From CAVVIG01 sp050249955 (GTDB lineage Bacteria; Acidobacteriota; Vicinamibacteria; Vicinamibacterales; CAVVIG01), in contig JBFWPN010000005.1 of NCBI GenBank assembly GCA_050249955.1, forward strand, positions 248,001 through 312,000: a stretch of 64,000 nucleotides of DNA, read 5' to 3'. The notes under the pieces are model-generated. The model was not told the DNA's origin, made no database searches, and saw only the letters and a program-made list of their open reading frames with translations. Within the stretch, counting starts at the first letter, position 1. Each line of letters begins with the position of its first letter. The translations under genes and the position numbers were made by a program. Below are positions 23,405-32,536 of this stretch, one piece after another.

Positions 23405-24505
23405 GTGGACCATCCCCCTCCCATTCCCGGTGAGGCGGTCGCTGTTGCGCGCCGGAAGTTCGAGTGTCCGGCGTGCGGCGGCGAAGCTCAGTGGAACCCG
23501 GCAAAGCACGCCCTCATCTGCCCGTACTGCGGCACCGAGTCGCCCGCGGAACTGCAGGAGCGCGACGGCACCACGGTCATCGTCGAGCACGACCTGGCCG
23601 AGGCGCTCCGCGCCCTGCCCGACGCCGCGCGTGGCTGGCAGGCTGAGAAGGTGTCGGTGCAGTGCCAGAGCTGCCACGCGGTGTCGGTGTTCGACCCGGG
23701 GCGCATCTCCCAGAGCTGCCAGTTCTGCGGTTCCACCGCGCTCGTCCCGTACGAGCAGGTCAAGGATGCCATCCGGCCCGAGTCCCTGCTGCCGATGACG
23801 ATTGCCGAGCCGCGCGCCCGCGAGATCATCCGCGCCTGGTACGGGCGACAGTGGCTCGCGCCGAACGGCTTCGCGGGCAAGGCGATGACCGACACCGTGA
23901 AGGGCATCTACCTGCCCTACTGGACCTTCGACGCACAGGTGTTCGCGCGCTGGACCGCCGATTCCGGTGAGTATTACTACACAGGGTCTGGCAAGAACCG
24001 GAAGCGGCACGTCCGCTGGAGGCCGGCCTCCGGGGAGCTGACGCATGCCTTCGACGACGACCTGGTCTGCGCCTCGCAGGGGGTGCATCGGGCGCTGCTG
24101 AAGAAGGTGGAGCCGTTCCCGACCACCTCCGGGCTGGTGCCGTACGACGCCGGCTACCTCTCCGGGTGGACGGTGGAGCGCTACCAGATCGACCTGATTA
24201 CCTCGGCCCAGCACTCGCGCGAGCAGATGGACGCGGCGGTCCGGAAGATGTGCGGCGATGCCGTGCCCGGCGACACCTACCGGAACCTGGTCGTCAACGC
24301 CACATACTCGGGCCAGACGTTCAAGCACGTGCTGGTGCCGGTGTGGCTCCTGACGTACGTCTACAAGGGCACACCCTTCCAGGTGGTGCTGAACGGGGTC
24401 ACCGGAGCGACGGCTGGCGAACGTCCCTGGAGCTGGATCAAGATCGCCCTGCTCGTGGTGCTCGCGGTCATGATCCTGATGCTCGTGAGCTACCTGGATT
24501 CATGA
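23405..24505 (+). CDS. Zinc-ribbon membrane protein, partner of the SPFH protein
   Basis: 366 residues, GTG start. It has two N-terminal zinc ribbons (CPACGGEAQWN...CPYCGTES at about 20-45; CQSCHAVSVFD...CQFCGSTALVP at about 85-115). A long soluble domain follows with IYLPYWTFDAQVFARWTA and the closing HVLVPVWLLTYVYKGTPFQVVLNG. One membrane segment ends the protein (WIKIALLVVLAVMILMLVSYL). Such proteins accompany YdjI-like SPFH genes. It starts 12 nt after that gene. Function unknown; membrane quality control is a common guess. Confidence 0.85.
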   Translation: MDHPPPIPGEAVAVARRKFECPACGGEAQWNPAKHALICPYCGTESPAELQERDGTTVIVEHDLAEALRALPDAARGWQAEKVSVQCQSCHAVSVFDPGRISQSCQFCGSTALVPYEQVKDAIRPESLLPMTIAEPRAREIIRAWYGRQWLAPNGFAGKAMTDTVKGIYLPYWTFDAQVFARWTADSGEYYYTGSGKNRKRHVRWRPASGELTHAFDDDLVCASQGVHRALLKKVEPFPTTSGLVPYDAGYLSGWTVERYQIDLITSAQHSREQMDAAVRKMCGDAVPGDTYRNLVVNATYSGQTFKHVLVPVWLLTYVYKGTPFQVVLNGVTGATAGERPWSWIKIALLVVLAVMILMLVSYLDS

Positions 24506-24514
24506 CGACAGGGT

Positions 24515-24545
24515 CTGGCCGGCCCCGACGATCGAGGCCGGCCAG
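24515..24545. terminator. GC-rich hairpin between convergent genes
   Basis: A perfect 10-bp inverted repeat CTGGCCGGCC (24515-24524) / GGCCGGCCAG (24536-24545) with an 11-nt loop lies in the 48-nt gap between the convergent genes ending at 24505 and 24554. There is no T-run, so termination may be rho-assisted or structural. Confidence 0.5.
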
Positions 24546-24553
24546 GCTGGCCG

Positions 24554-25387
24554 CTACAGCTGTGTCGCGGTGACCGAGTAGTTCAGGCGAATCTGGCAGC
24601 CGGACGCGCCGAGCGTGATGCTGCCGGGGCCCGTGTTGGTCCAGGTACCGTTGCTGTAGCTGTGGGTTCGGGTCCCCAGGCGATTGTCCATGTCACTGTC
24701 GTGCACCGCCCGCGTCGACGGCGGAAAGATGACGATCTGCGAGTCCCACTCGGTCGCCCTGAACTCGACCCGGAGTGACTGTCCCGTCGTGCCGGACATG
24801 GTGTAGGCGCGCGACGTCGAGAGGTTCACGGACTCCCCCTGACTGAGGTTCTCCCCCCGCGGGGCGGCTGGATCCCCGGGATAATCGTTCGTCTCGGCCA
24901 GAGTCGCGGTGGCACCTGTCGGGTCCACCACCTTTACCTGATACGCGAACTCTCCCTGGGTGAGTCCCTGCGTGAAATCGTCACACGTGGAGAGGGCCGT
25001 AATCGATTGCAGGGCAACAGTGACACGGAACTGGGCCGGGGAAATCTGGATGGTCCGGCGGCCGACCACACCCTGGTAGGTTGCGGACACGTCGACGGTG
25101 CCGGCGCGGAGGGCGGTCAGCAGGCCCGTTGCCGACACCGTGGCCGTGGCGGTATCCGACGACGTCCAGGTGGCCTGGCTGCTGACGAGTCCGGTCGTCT
25201 GGTCGGAATAGACGGCCGTAGCGGTCAGCTGGCTCGTTGCGCCTGCGGAGACCGTGGTCGAGCCGCCGAGCGTGACGCTGGAGACGGTCTTGGAAGGTGA
25301 CGGAGCGGTCACCGAACTGCTCTTGGAGCATGCCGCTGTGAGAGCGACGGTGGACAACGCACACAGTACTGCCAGAACCCTACCCAT
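24554..25387 (-). CDS. Lipoprotein with bacterial Ig-like (BIG2) domain
   Basis: 277 residues. The signal LAVLCALSTVALTAACSKSSS contains a lipobox with Cys after ALTAA. Residues 38-120 form a BIG2-type domain (VSSVTLGGSTTVSAGATSQLTATAVYSDQTTG...ATWTSSDTATATVSATGLLTALRAGTVDVSATYQG). The C-terminal half is beta-rich with two Cys (STCDDF, ASGCQI) that may pair. The ATG at 25387 has GGAGG at 7 nt. Surface or periplasmic location; the ligand is unknown. Confidence 0.85.
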   Translation of the reverse strand: MGRVLAVLCALSTVALTAACSKSSSVTAPSPSKTVSSVTLGGSTTVSAGATSQLTATAVYSDQTTGLVSSQATWTSSDTATATVSATGLLTALRAGTVDVSATYQGVVGRRTIQISPAQFRVTVALQSITALSTCDDFTQGLTQGEFAYQVKVVDPTGATATLAETNDYPGDPAAPRGENLSQGESVNLSTSRAYTMSGTTGQSLRVEFRATEWDSQIVIFPPSTRAVHDSDMDNRLGTRTHSYSNGTWTNTGPGSITLGASGCQIRLNYSVTATQL

Positions 25388-25516
25388 GTAAACGCCTCCG
25401 CTGAACAACGTTCAGGCCGCGCTAGACCTGACGATATATATCCAACGGAGATGGAAACGACAGGCCTTCCGTATCCGAACGCGACCGCCCAGGGCGTTTG
25501 AGGGTCGGGGCGGAGT

Positions 25517-26251
25517 TCAGCCCTTCTGGGAGAGCCAGCGTACCAGCACGCGCACACCGGCGGCGACGGTTCCCGCGCTGGCGACTTCGGCAGACCAGGG
25601 TCTGCCAAGCGCCTCGCTGGCGAAGCTCCGTTCAGCCAGCCTGCGTGCGGCCAGCAGGTCGAGCGGGAGGGTGGGGCTCACGGTGGCAGGCGCCTCACCC
25701 GCCTGTCGCAGTTGCTCGACCAGCGCCTGTGCGTGCTCCATGTCGAAGAACGACAGCGGCGTGCCGCAGTGCCCGCAGGCCGACGCCGTCCCGAGGTTGA
25801 CCGGCGCGCCGCAGTTCGAGCAGTTCACGCTCTGCATGTGCGCCCTGAGGTCGGCGAGCTGCCGGGCCGTCAGGGTCTTCACGAAGTGCTTCTCGCGCAG
25901 GAAGTCGAAGAAGGTGATGAAGCGCCCGTGCCCGCGTGGGCATCGGCCGTAGCGGAAGCGCGTGTTCCGCTGGAGGTCTTCAGTGGGCACGAGCCGCATC
26001 GAGCAGCGCGGGCAGGCGGTGACCGCCGGCAGTGCCTGCCTGGCCTCCGGCGTCTCCTCCCCGATCACCCGGAACAGCTGCAGCGTGGAGGCCGGCGTGA
26101 GCTGCAGGCTCTCGTACCCGTCGAACCAGAAAGCCTGGCAGGGGAGGCAGGCGTCGACGGTAACGCTGTTGCCCATGTGTGCACCCAGCGTGTGGGGTGT
26201 CATCCCCGTGCCGCAGCCCGGGCAGGGAACCGGTGTGCCGGTCGGGTTCAT
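25517..26251 (-). CDS. Zinc-ribbon (zf-TFIIB-like) protein
   Basis: 244 residues with at least four Cys pairs: CPGCGTGM...CLPCQAFWFDGYE (the zf-TFIIB pattern, about 10-45), CPRCSMRL (about 80) with CPRGHGRF, and CSNCGAPVNLG...CGHCGTPLSFFD (about 145-170). No membrane segment is seen apart from a weak C-terminal one. The gene is upstream in the same orientation as the BIG2 lipoprotein, separated by 129 nt containing an AT-rich TATATAT tract. The role is unknown; its ribbons resemble those of the protein at 23405. Confidence 0.78.
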   Translation of the reverse strand: MNPTGTPVPCPGCGTGMTPHTLGAHMGNSVTVDACLPCQAFWFDGYESLQLTPASTLQLFRVIGEETPEARQALPAVTACPRCSMRLVPTEDLQRNTRFRYGRCPRGHGRFITFFDFLREKHFVKTLTARQLADLRAHMQSVNCSNCGAPVNLGTASACGHCGTPLSFFDMEHAQALVEQLRQAGEAPATVSPTLPLDLLAARRLAERSFASEALGRPWSAEVASAGTVAAGVRVLVRWLSQKG

Positions 26252-26281
26252 GGGGAGGGAATCGGCAGGGCCGGATGGTCT

Positions 26282-26929
26282 CTACACGGCCACGACGGCG
26301 CTCTCGATGCCCTCGGGCTCGTCGGCCGGGACCGAGGGGCACGTGCCAATGCCCATGATCATCGCTGAACGCACCATCAGGTAGACGGCCATCGCTCCGA
26401 AGATGATCATGGCGACTCGCGGCAGCACGAACGCCAGCCCGATGTTCACCGCGTACAGCCCGTTCACGACGAGGTAGATTCGGACCTGCTTCCGAAACAG
26501 TGCCGGCGTGAACCGCCGCGACGCGAGCCGCGGTGCACGCCTCAGGTAGAGCAGCATGGCGAGCCCGTGCATGTTGGCCAGGAGCAGGTTGCAGCCGTAG
26601 AAGACGACGGGCAGCGTCTGCCCCGGAAACCGCCCGAGCATCATGGTCGGGAACGGCATGAAGCTGATCAGCAGCAGGAACACGATGTTGAGCCACAGCA
26701 GCACGCCGTCCACGCCGGTGATCAACGTGTAGGCATGGTGGTGGAAGACCCAGTACATGCCAATCAGCAGGAAGCTCAAGACGTAGGCGGAGATCGAGGG
26801 CAAGAGCTGTAGCAGGCTCCGGCCAAGCGCCTCATAGCTCACGTCCGGGAGCTTCAGTTCGAGGACCAGCAGCGTGATCACAATGGCGAACACGCCGTCG
26901 CTGAAGCTCTCGAGTCGTCGCTTATCCAA
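26282..26929 (-). CDS. TMEM175-like potassium channel (DUF1211)
   Basis: 215 residues. It opens with RLESFSDGVFAIVITLLVLELKLP, the diagnostic FSDGVFAI-x-x-T-L-L motif of the TMEM175 family, where it lines the pore. Six hydrophobic segments follow (for example ISAYVLSFLLIGMYWVFHH and GVLLWLNIVFLLLISFMPF). Bacterial TMEM175 proteins are K+-permeable channels. The downstream neighbour on the strand is the zinc-ribbon protein; the gene upstream begins 4 nt away. Confidence 0.9.
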   Translation of the reverse strand: MDKRRLESFSDGVFAIVITLLVLELKLPDVSYEALGRSLLQLLPSISAYVLSFLLIGMYWVFHHHAYTLITGVDGVLLWLNIVFLLLISFMPFPTMMLGRFPGQTLPVVFYGCNLLLANMHGLAMLLYLRRAPRLASRRFTPALFRKQVRIYLVVNGLYAVNIGLAFVLPRVAMIIFGAMAVYLMVRSAMIMGIGTCPSVPADEPEGIESAVVAV

Positions 26930-26932
26930 CGT

Positions 26933-28063
26933 TCACTTCCAGGGCGCCTTGATGAGCAGCTTCGGATCGACGCCGGCCCTCGGTACGAACTTCTGGGTGC
27001 GGCCGTACTGGTTGTCGCCCCCGTACAGGATGCCGTTCGAGTCGACCGTGAACGTGTGCACCTCGATGTAGCCATCCGGCAACTCACGCGGCACGTTCCA
27101 CGTGTAGAGATGGTTGCCCTGGAAATCGAGCTTCGTGAACCGCAGCGGGGTCAGGTCGGTCACCCAGATCGCATCGTCGTTGACGATGATGTCGAGGGGG
27201 AGTGAGAAACCGGGGAACTCGGTCTCGAAGCGCAGTGTCTTCGCGTCGGTCGTCGTGCGGAACACGTTGATGCGGCCGCCGGAACGATCGAGGGCGAAGA
27301 CCCGCCCGCCAGGACCGATGCCGAGCGCGTGGACGCCGTTGAACTGGCCGGGACCGGTCCCCTTGCCGCCGACTTCGCCAAGGTAGTTCAGATCCTTGTC
27401 CATGATCATGATGCGGTGGTTGTCGAGGCCGTCCGCGATGAGGATGCGCCCGTCGGGCAGGAAGGCGACGTCCTGCGGCTTGCCGAAGTGCGTGCCGTCG
27501 GTCCCCTGCACGTTCTTCTCGCCGAGCGTGCGGATCAGCGTCTTCATGTCGTTCGAGAAGATGTAGATCTCGCTGAAGGTCTCGTTGATGACCCAGATCC
27601 GCTTCGACGGGTCGTAGGGGCTGATGCGGAGCCGGTGCGGCCCGGGGCCCGAGGAGCCCTCGAACAGCTTGTCCCACTGCGTCCACACCTGGGTTGCGTT
27701 GCCGTTCGCATCGAGCTCGTAGAGGCAGTTCTGCCAGGTGCGGCCCTCGACGGCGGTCAGCACGTTCACCCCGATGGAGCCTGCGAACCCGGCAGTGAAG
27801 GTCGGCGGCACCGGGTTGGGTAGCCGGTACTCGCCGCGCTGGGCCACCAGGATCCGGTTCGGGCTCTCCGCGAATACGCCCGAGTTCCCGCCGAAGGCGA
27901 AGCCGGGCTTGGCGAAGGGCTTGTGCCAGTACCGGACGATGTCGTACGGGCTGGGACCGGTCGGTCCTGAAATCACACCGGGGCGCTGCTGGGCGACGAG
28001 CGTCGTGACACTCACGGCCAGTGCGGCCAGGACGGTGGCGGGGGCTGCAGCTCTCATCTTCAT
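26933..28063 (-). CDS. Secreted NHL-repeat beta-propeller protein
   Basis: 376 residues from ATG 28063. The signal peptide is AAAPATVLAALAVSVTTLVAQ. The mature protein has repeated NHL units: GKPQDVAFLPDGRILIADGLDNHRIMIMDKDLNYLGEVGGKGTGPGQFNGVHALGIGPGGRVFALDRSGGRINVF is the clearest pair, followed by IWVTDLTPLRF and ILYGGDNQYGRTQKF. Similar proteins resemble peptidyl-glycine lyase propellers, but no catalytic set is claimed. The upstream open frame of 65 codons is not part of the gene. It lies 3 nt from the TMEM175 gene. Confidence 0.85.
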   Translation of the reverse strand: MKMRAAAPATVLAALAVSVTTLVAQQRPGVISGPTGPSPYDIVRYWHKPFAKPGFAFGGNSGVFAESPNRILVAQRGEYRLPNPVPPTFTAGFAGSIGVNVLTAVEGRTWQNCLYELDANGNATQVWTQWDKLFEGSSGPGPHRLRISPYDPSKRIWVINETFSEIYIFSNDMKTLIRTLGEKNVQGTDGTHFGKPQDVAFLPDGRILIADGLDNHRIMIMDKDLNYLGEVGGKGTGPGQFNGVHALGIGPGGRVFALDRSGGRINVFRTTTDAKTLRFETEFPGFSLPLDIIVNDDAIWVTDLTPLRFTKLDFQGNHLYTWNVPRELPDGYIEVHTFTVDSNGILYGGDNQYGRTQKFVPRAGVDPKLLIKAPWK

Positions 28064-28161
28064 GGTGCGAAATCTTACGTCGGAAACCCGGCGGCCGGAC
28101 GACTCTTCCGTGTGAGCCGTTCGGCGGGGCGCCTGCGCATTACCGGTCAGGAGGCCCTGAG

Positions 28162-28839
28162 ATGCGTCGCGTGAGTCTGGCAGTTGCCGGGTGCCTGCTC
28201 GCCGCCTGGCCGGCGGCCGGGCAGGTGGTCGATCGAGGCGGGGTACCGTACCGGTCATGGGATGTCGACGCGGGCTTCGGCTTCCACAACATGACCGAGG
28301 TCGATGGGGGAGCGGGCCACGGCGAGTCCGACGGCGAAGACTGGAACGGCTCGTGGGCCGGAACGGTCGATGTCGGCCGATACTGGAGCCCGCACCTGAA
28401 GACCGAGGTGGGCCTCACGTTCCTCCAGCAGATCACCACTCTCGAGTACGAGACCGTCGAGGTGGACGGCCTCCGGGGAACGGCCTATACCTATAACGAC
28501 GTGCGCCAGGCCCAGGTGTCGCTGGCCGCCACCTGGCAGTTCCTCGAGAACACGTTCGCTCATCCCTACCTGTCGACCGGCGTCCGGGTCGGCATCCTCG
28601 ACATCGAGAGCGAGCGGAATCCCTGGGCCTCGGTGTGGGCCGGTGGGACCTACCGCCAGGTGCCGGTGCCGGAGACACGCGGTAACCGGGTCGACCTGAG
28701 GGTGCGCCCCTACGTGGCCGTGGGCAGCAAGTCCTACTTCTCCGAGCGGACGTTCGTGCGGCCGGAGCTCACGCTTGGGTTCAACGCACAGGGCATGAGC
28801 CAGCTCGGTGCCCGCCTCGCCTTCGGCGTGGACTTCTAG
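28162..28839 (+). CDS. Outer-membrane beta-barrel-like protein
   Basis: 225 residues. The signal peptide is VSLAVAGCLLAAWPAAGQ. Alternating strands end in the typical aromatic terminus (LGARLAFGVDF), as in small outer-membrane barrels. Internal strands include DVDAGFGFHNM, GRYWSPHLKTEVGLTFLQ, YLSTGVRVGILDI and RVRPYVAVGSKSYF. The start has GAGG 8-10 nt upstream. It is followed after 15 nt by a small exported protein, so the two are likely co-transcribed. Confidence 0.78.
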   Translation: MRRVSLAVAGCLLAAWPAAGQVVDRGGVPYRSWDVDAGFGFHNMTEVDGGAGHGESDGEDWNGSWAGTVDVGRYWSPHLKTEVGLTFLQQITTLEYETVEVDGLRGTAYTYNDVRQAQVSLAATWQFLENTFAHPYLSTGVRVGILDIESERNPWASVWAGGTYRQVPVPETRGNRVDLRVRPYVAVGSKSYFSERTFVRPELTLGFNAQGMSQLGARLAFGVDF

Positions 28840-28854
28840 GAAGGGGAGATCATC

Positions 28855-29241
28855 ATGATGCGCTCACGCCTGCTCGCGTTGGTCTTCGCCGCGGTCTTCT
28901 GCCTGCCCACCGGTCTGCTGGCCCAGCCGGCCGCGTCCAACGAAGCCGCCCGCTGGAGGGAGGTGGCGACACGCCTCGAGCCGGCCGCGTTCGTCAGCAT
29001 CCGCCTCAAGGACGGCACGAGGTTCAGGGGAACGGTGCTCGGCGCCTCGGACAACGCACTCAGCATCAAGCCGAAGACCCGCATCCCCGTGCCCGCGCGG
29101 GACGTCATGTTCGACGATCTGGCGTCGCTGGAGCGGGCGAAACAGGGGATGAACCCAGGACAGAAGGTCCTGGTCGGCACCGGCGCCATCGTCGGGGGAC
29201 TGATGGTGGTGATGGCGATCCTGTTCGCCGGAATGGACTGA
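28855..29241 (+). CDS. Small exported protein with an SH3-like segment
   Basis: 128 residues. The signal peptide is LLALVFAAVFCLPTGLLAQ. The mature part has AAFVSIRLKDGTRFRGTVLGASDNALSIKPKTRIPVPARDVMFDDLASLE, a strand order like an LSm/SH3 barrel. It ends with a hydrophobic segment (VLVGTGAIVGGLMVVMAILFAG), probably membrane-bound. GGGGAG is well placed before the start. Function unknown. Confidence 0.75.
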   Translation: MMRSRLLALVFAAVFCLPTGLLAQPAASNEAARWREVATRLEPAAFVSIRLKDGTRFRGTVLGASDNALSIKPKTRIPVPARDVMFDDLASLERAKQGMNPGQKVLVGTGAIVGGLMVVMAILFAGMD

Positions 29242-29272
29242 GGGCCCGGTGCTGGAACTCCCGCGGGCCGCC

Positions 29273-31216
29273 TTAGATCTCGACCTGGGAGCCGAGCTCG
29301 ATCACCTGGTTGCTCGGCAGGCGGAAGTAGCTCGTCGCGTTCGTCGCGTTGCGCTGCATGGTGACGAACAGCTTCTCGCGCCAGGGGGCCATGTGGTCCA
29401 CGTGGCGGGTGGCAATCAGGGTTTCGCGTCCGAGGAAGTAGGTGATCTGCGAGAGGTCGAGCGGCAGGTCGGGAAGGTTGAGGTTCTCGAGTACGGTCGG
29501 GACGTCCGGCTCCTCGGTGAAACCGTAGCTGACGATGACACGCCAGAAACCCTTCCCGAGCCGCTCCACCTGCACCCGCTCCGCCGGCTCGACGCGCGGC
29601 ACCTGCTTGGTGGTTGCGGTCAGCACGATGTTCCGCTCGTGCAGCACGTGGTTGTGCCGCACGTTGTGCAGCAGCGCCGCCGGCGTGCCGCTCACGTTGC
29701 CGTTCATGAAGACGGCCGTGCCGGGCACGCGCACCGGCGGGTTCCGGGTGATGTCCTCCATGAAGCGATCGAATGGCAGGGCGTTGGCGAGCAGCAGCTG
29801 CGTCAGCGTCCGCCGCCCCTTCTTCCAGGTGGTCATCACCGCGAAGACCGCAGCCGCGGCGATGATCGGGAACCAGCCGCCGTGCGGCACCTTGACGATG
29901 TTCGCGCCGAAGAAGGCGAGGTCGACGGCCAGGAACACGCCGACCACCGCCACGACCACCGGCATCGGCCAGTTCCAGCGCTGGGACGCCACTACCGAGA
30001 ACATCACCGACGTGATCGTCATCGTCGAGATCACCGCGATGCCGTAGGCCGCCGCCAGGTTGGACGAGGATCCGAAGCCGATCACGAGGACGATGCAGGC
30101 CACCATCAGCGCCCAGTTCACCGACGGGATGTAGATCTGGCCGAACTCGCGCGACGAGGTGTGCGTGATGGTCAGGCGTGGCAGGAAGCCGAACTGCACG
30201 GCCTGCATGGTGATCGAGAACGCGCCGGAGATGACCGCCTGCGACGCGATCACCGTGGCGCAGGTGGCCAGTGCCACCATCGGGTAGAGCGCCCAGCTCG
30301 GCCCGAGCAGGAAGAACGGGTTGGCCGCGGCCTCGGGTTCCGCGATCATCAGCGCGCCCTGGCCGAAGTAGTTCAGCAGCAGTGCCGGCATCACCACCGT
30401 GAACCAGACGATGCGGATCGGGCGTCGGCCGAAGTGGCCGAGGTCGACATAGAGCGATTCGCCGCCAGTGATGGCGAGGACGACCGTGCCCAGGATGAAG
30501 TAGCCGGTCCAGCCGTTGATGCGGAAGAAGTCGACCGCGTGGACCGGGTTGATCGACTCCAGTACGCCGGGATGTCGCGCGATTTCCACGGCGCCCAGCA
30601 TGCCGATGGTCAGGAACCAGAGGAAGGTGACCGGCCCGAAGATCTTGCCCACGCCGCCGGTACCGTGGCTCTGGATGACGAACAGCCCGACCAGGATGAC
30701 GATGGTGATCGGCTGCACATACGGCGTGAAGATCGGCGTGGCGGTGTCGAGCCCCTCGACCGCGCTGAGCACCGAGATGGCGGGCGTGATCATGCCGTCC
30801 CCGTAGAGCAGTGCCGCGCCGAAGATGCCGAGCAGGACGAGCGGCCAGCGCTCCGTCCGGCTGAGGATCTTGATCGGAGTGGCGAGGGAGGTCAGGGCGA
30901 GGATGCCCCCTTCACCCTGGTTGTCGGCCCGGAGCACGAACGTGAGGTACTTGCCCGAAATGACCAGAATCAGCGCCCAGAACACCATCGAGAGCACGCC
31001 CATGATGTTGTCCGGCGTGGGGGCAATGGCGTGTTCGCCATGGAAGCACTCACGGAGCGCATAGAGCGGAGAGGTCCCGATATCGCCATAGACCACACCG
31101 AGCGCCGCCACCGAGAGGGTGAACAGATACCTGCCGCGAGGCGATTCGTGGGGATGTCCGTGGGCGTCGTCGTGGGTGGGGTGCGTGGTGCCGTCCTGGG
31201 CCGGTGTCGCCGTCAT
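29273..31216 (-). CDS. kup: Kup-type potassium uptake transporter
   Basis: 647 residues, the usual length for Kup/HAK/KT symporters. The N-terminus has a His-rich cytoplasmic stretch (HPTHDDAHGHPH), then LSVAALGVVYGDIGTSPLYALRECF, the family signature. GKYLTFVLRADNQGEGGILALTSL and about 12 membrane segments follow, and a cytoplasmic C-terminal domain ends with SQITYFLGRETLIA. It imports K+ with H+. It is divergent from the zinc-ribbon gene at 31449. A TACACT box lies about 10 nt before the ATG. Confidence 0.96.
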   Translation of the reverse strand: MTATPAQDGTTHPTHDDAHGHPHESPRGRYLFTLSVAALGVVYGDIGTSPLYALRECFHGEHAIAPTPDNIMGVLSMVFWALILVISGKYLTFVLRADNQGEGGILALTSLATPIKILSRTERWPLVLLGIFGAALLYGDGMITPAISVLSAVEGLDTATPIFTPYVQPITIVILVGLFVIQSHGTGGVGKIFGPVTFLWFLTIGMLGAVEIARHPGVLESINPVHAVDFFRINGWTGYFILGTVVLAITGGESLYVDLGHFGRRPIRIVWFTVVMPALLLNYFGQGALMIAEPEAAANPFFLLGPSWALYPMVALATCATVIASQAVISGAFSITMQAVQFGFLPRLTITHTSSREFGQIYIPSVNWALMVACIVLVIGFGSSSNLAAAYGIAVISTMTITSVMFSVVASQRWNWPMPVVVAVVGVFLAVDLAFFGANIVKVPHGGWFPIIAAAAVFAVMTTWKKGRRTLTQLLLANALPFDRFMEDITRNPPVRVPGTAVFMNGNVSGTPAALLHNVRHNHVLHERNIVLTATTKQVPRVEPAERVQVERLGKGFWRVIVSYGFTEEPDVPTVLENLNLPDLPLDLSQITYFLGRETLIATRHVDHMAPWREKLFVTMQRNATNATSYFRLPSNQVIELGSQVEI

Positions 31217-31448
31217 TCGCTCTGGCGAGTGTACGACGGGTTTGACTCAGGATGAGCCGGATGAGCCGAACTTTCGCAATGAGGCGGGGCCCACCTACCG
31301 GGACTCCCAGTGGGCGTACGCCGACCCGTCGCCGTTTCGCCTGGTGCTCGAACGGGCCGGCTCGTCAGGTTGCAGTTGTCCTCGTAGTCGCGAGACTGGC
31401 CGGAATTTCAGGTTGAGGTAGGCCGGTCGTCGTCCTACAATCCGCGTT
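31217..31448. other. Intergenic leader region between kup and the zinc-ribbon gene
   Basis: 232 bases holding the divergent promoters. A hairpin with stem GCCCAC (31289-31294) / GTGGGC (31310-31315) lies about 75 nt before the kup start. A direct repeat GATGAGCCG occurs twice near 31241-31260. The kup leader could hold a ydaO-type c-di-AMP riboswitch in principle, but its conserved blocks are not recognisable here. Confidence 0.3.
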
Positions 31449-31760
31449 ATGGGGCTCCAGCCTGGTGGCGACGCGCCGCAGCACGTATCTGCCTGTCCTG
31501 TCTGTGTGAATGCCGAGAAGATGGGGGGCGCCATCCGCTGCCGTGCGTGCGGGCGCTGGGTGCCGCGGGTCGAGCGGAGTTCCACGCGGCAGGCGGCCGT
31601 GCTGAGCCAGGAGCGTCGGCGCACCCGGGCGCCGGACCCGCCGTGTCCCAGGTGCCGGCCGGGCGATGCCCGACCCCGGGTGACCATCCGGCTGCCGCAG
31701 CGTGTCTTCTTCAAGTGCGACACCTGTCGGTCTGTGTGGACCCTCGAACTCGGACGATGA
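31449..31760 (+). CDS. Small zinc-ribbon hypothetical protein
   Basis: 103 residues with three Cys pairs: CPVC (with CRAC about 15 residues later, a full ribbon at about 16-36) and CPRC with CDTC near the end (FFKCDTCRSVWTL). It is Arg-rich between them. A TACAAT box ends 7 nt before the ATG with no ribosome site, which supports a leaderless transcript and so the frame. The stop is 2 nt from the convergent rsmE stop. Not assigned to a family. Confidence 0.55.
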   Translation: MGLQPGGDAPQHVSACPVCVNAEKMGGAIRCRACGRWVPRVERSSTRQAAVLSQERRRTRAPDPPCPRCRPGDARPRVTIRLPQRVFFKCDTCRSVWTLELGR

Positions 31761-31762
31761 CG

Positions 31763-32527
31763 TCACGCCTGCGACGGCGTGCCTGAGGGGCGCGCCCGCA
31801 GCGCATCGTGCACGAGCGTCAGGAGCGCGATGCAGGCGGTGTCGGACCGCAGCGTCCGGGGACCCATGTCCACGGCCGTGAATCGGTGGCGGCCCAGCAG
31901 GTTCAGTTCGAAGTCGTTCCAACCGCCTTCCGGTCCAACCGCGAGCAGCACGCGCGGCGCTGACCCCGTGGGTAAGGCATCGGCGACCCGCGTGGTTGCG
32001 CCCGGCTCGGCCACGAGCCGGAGCGCGCCTCCGGCGAGCGCGTCCAGGTGATCCTCGACCAGCACCTTGAACTGCCGGTGCACGCTGACCTCGGGAAGGT
32101 GCGTGTCGCGCGCCTGCTGGAGCCCCTCGACGAGCAGCGGTACGTAGGTCGCCGGGTCGAGCACATGCGTGTCGAAGTAGTTCCGCTCGACGCGGGCGGC
32201 GTTGGTGAGCAGCACCCGTCCGACGCCCAGTGCCGCAATCTGCGCCCACAGGCGGCGCAGCACCTTGGGGCGCGGCACGGCCAGCAGCAGGTCGACTGCC
32301 GGACGCGGGGGAGCGTCGGCCAGCACACAGGTGAGCATCACCGACCCGCCCGGCCGGTTGCAGGCGACGACGTGGGCGGTGCCGATCGGACCGTTCAGGA
32401 TGCCGACCCGGACCGTCTGGCCAGGGTCGACCCGCAGGACATCGAGCAGGTGCCTGGCGCGCGCGCCCGACACGGTGACGCCGCCGCCGGCGTCGACCTC
32501 GCCGGCTTCGAGCAGCAGCAGATTCAC
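31763..32527 (-). CDS. rsmE: 16S rRNA m3U1498 methyltransferase RsmE
   Basis: 254 residues, a SPOUT methyltransferase. The N-terminal PUA-like domain has ARHLLDVLRVDPGQTVRVG. The SPOUT domain has RVLLTNAARVERNYF, the SAM knot LLAVGPEGGWNDFELNLL and the end motif MGPRTLRSDTACIALLTLVHD, diagnostic of RsmE. It methylates a uridine in the 30S decoding region. Start ATG at 32527; it lies 9 nt downstream of the PQQ dehydrogenase gene on the same strand. Confidence 0.95.
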   Translation of the reverse strand: MNLLLLEAGEVDAGGGVTVSGARARHLLDVLRVDPGQTVRVGILNGPIGTAHVVACNRPGGSVMLTCVLADAPPRPAVDLLLAVPRPKVLRRLWAQIAALGVGRVLLTNAARVERNYFDTHVLDPATYVPLLVEGLQQARDTHLPEVSVHRQFKVLVEDHLDALAGGALRLVAEPGATTRVADALPTGSAPRVLLAVGPEGGWNDFELNLLGRHRFTAVDMGPRTLRSDTACIALLTLVHDALRARPSGTPSQA

Positions 32528-32536
32528 CGGCCGGCG

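Noticed and set aside
21959..24328. 789-codon open frame on the minus strand
   Set aside because: It lies opposite the SPFH and zinc-ribbon genes and has the His/Arg/Pro-rich composition of an antisense shadow in GC-rich DNA; the plus-strand genes have clear domains.
29249..31255. 668-codon plus-strand frame opposite kup
   Set aside because: Low-complexity His/Asp/Arg sequence antisense to a well-recognised Kup transporter.
31217..31448. Possible c-di-AMP (ydaO) riboswitch in the kup leader
   Set aside because: Only a generic hairpin could be found; the conserved ydaO blocks are not recognisable. A covariance-model search (Rfam) would decide.
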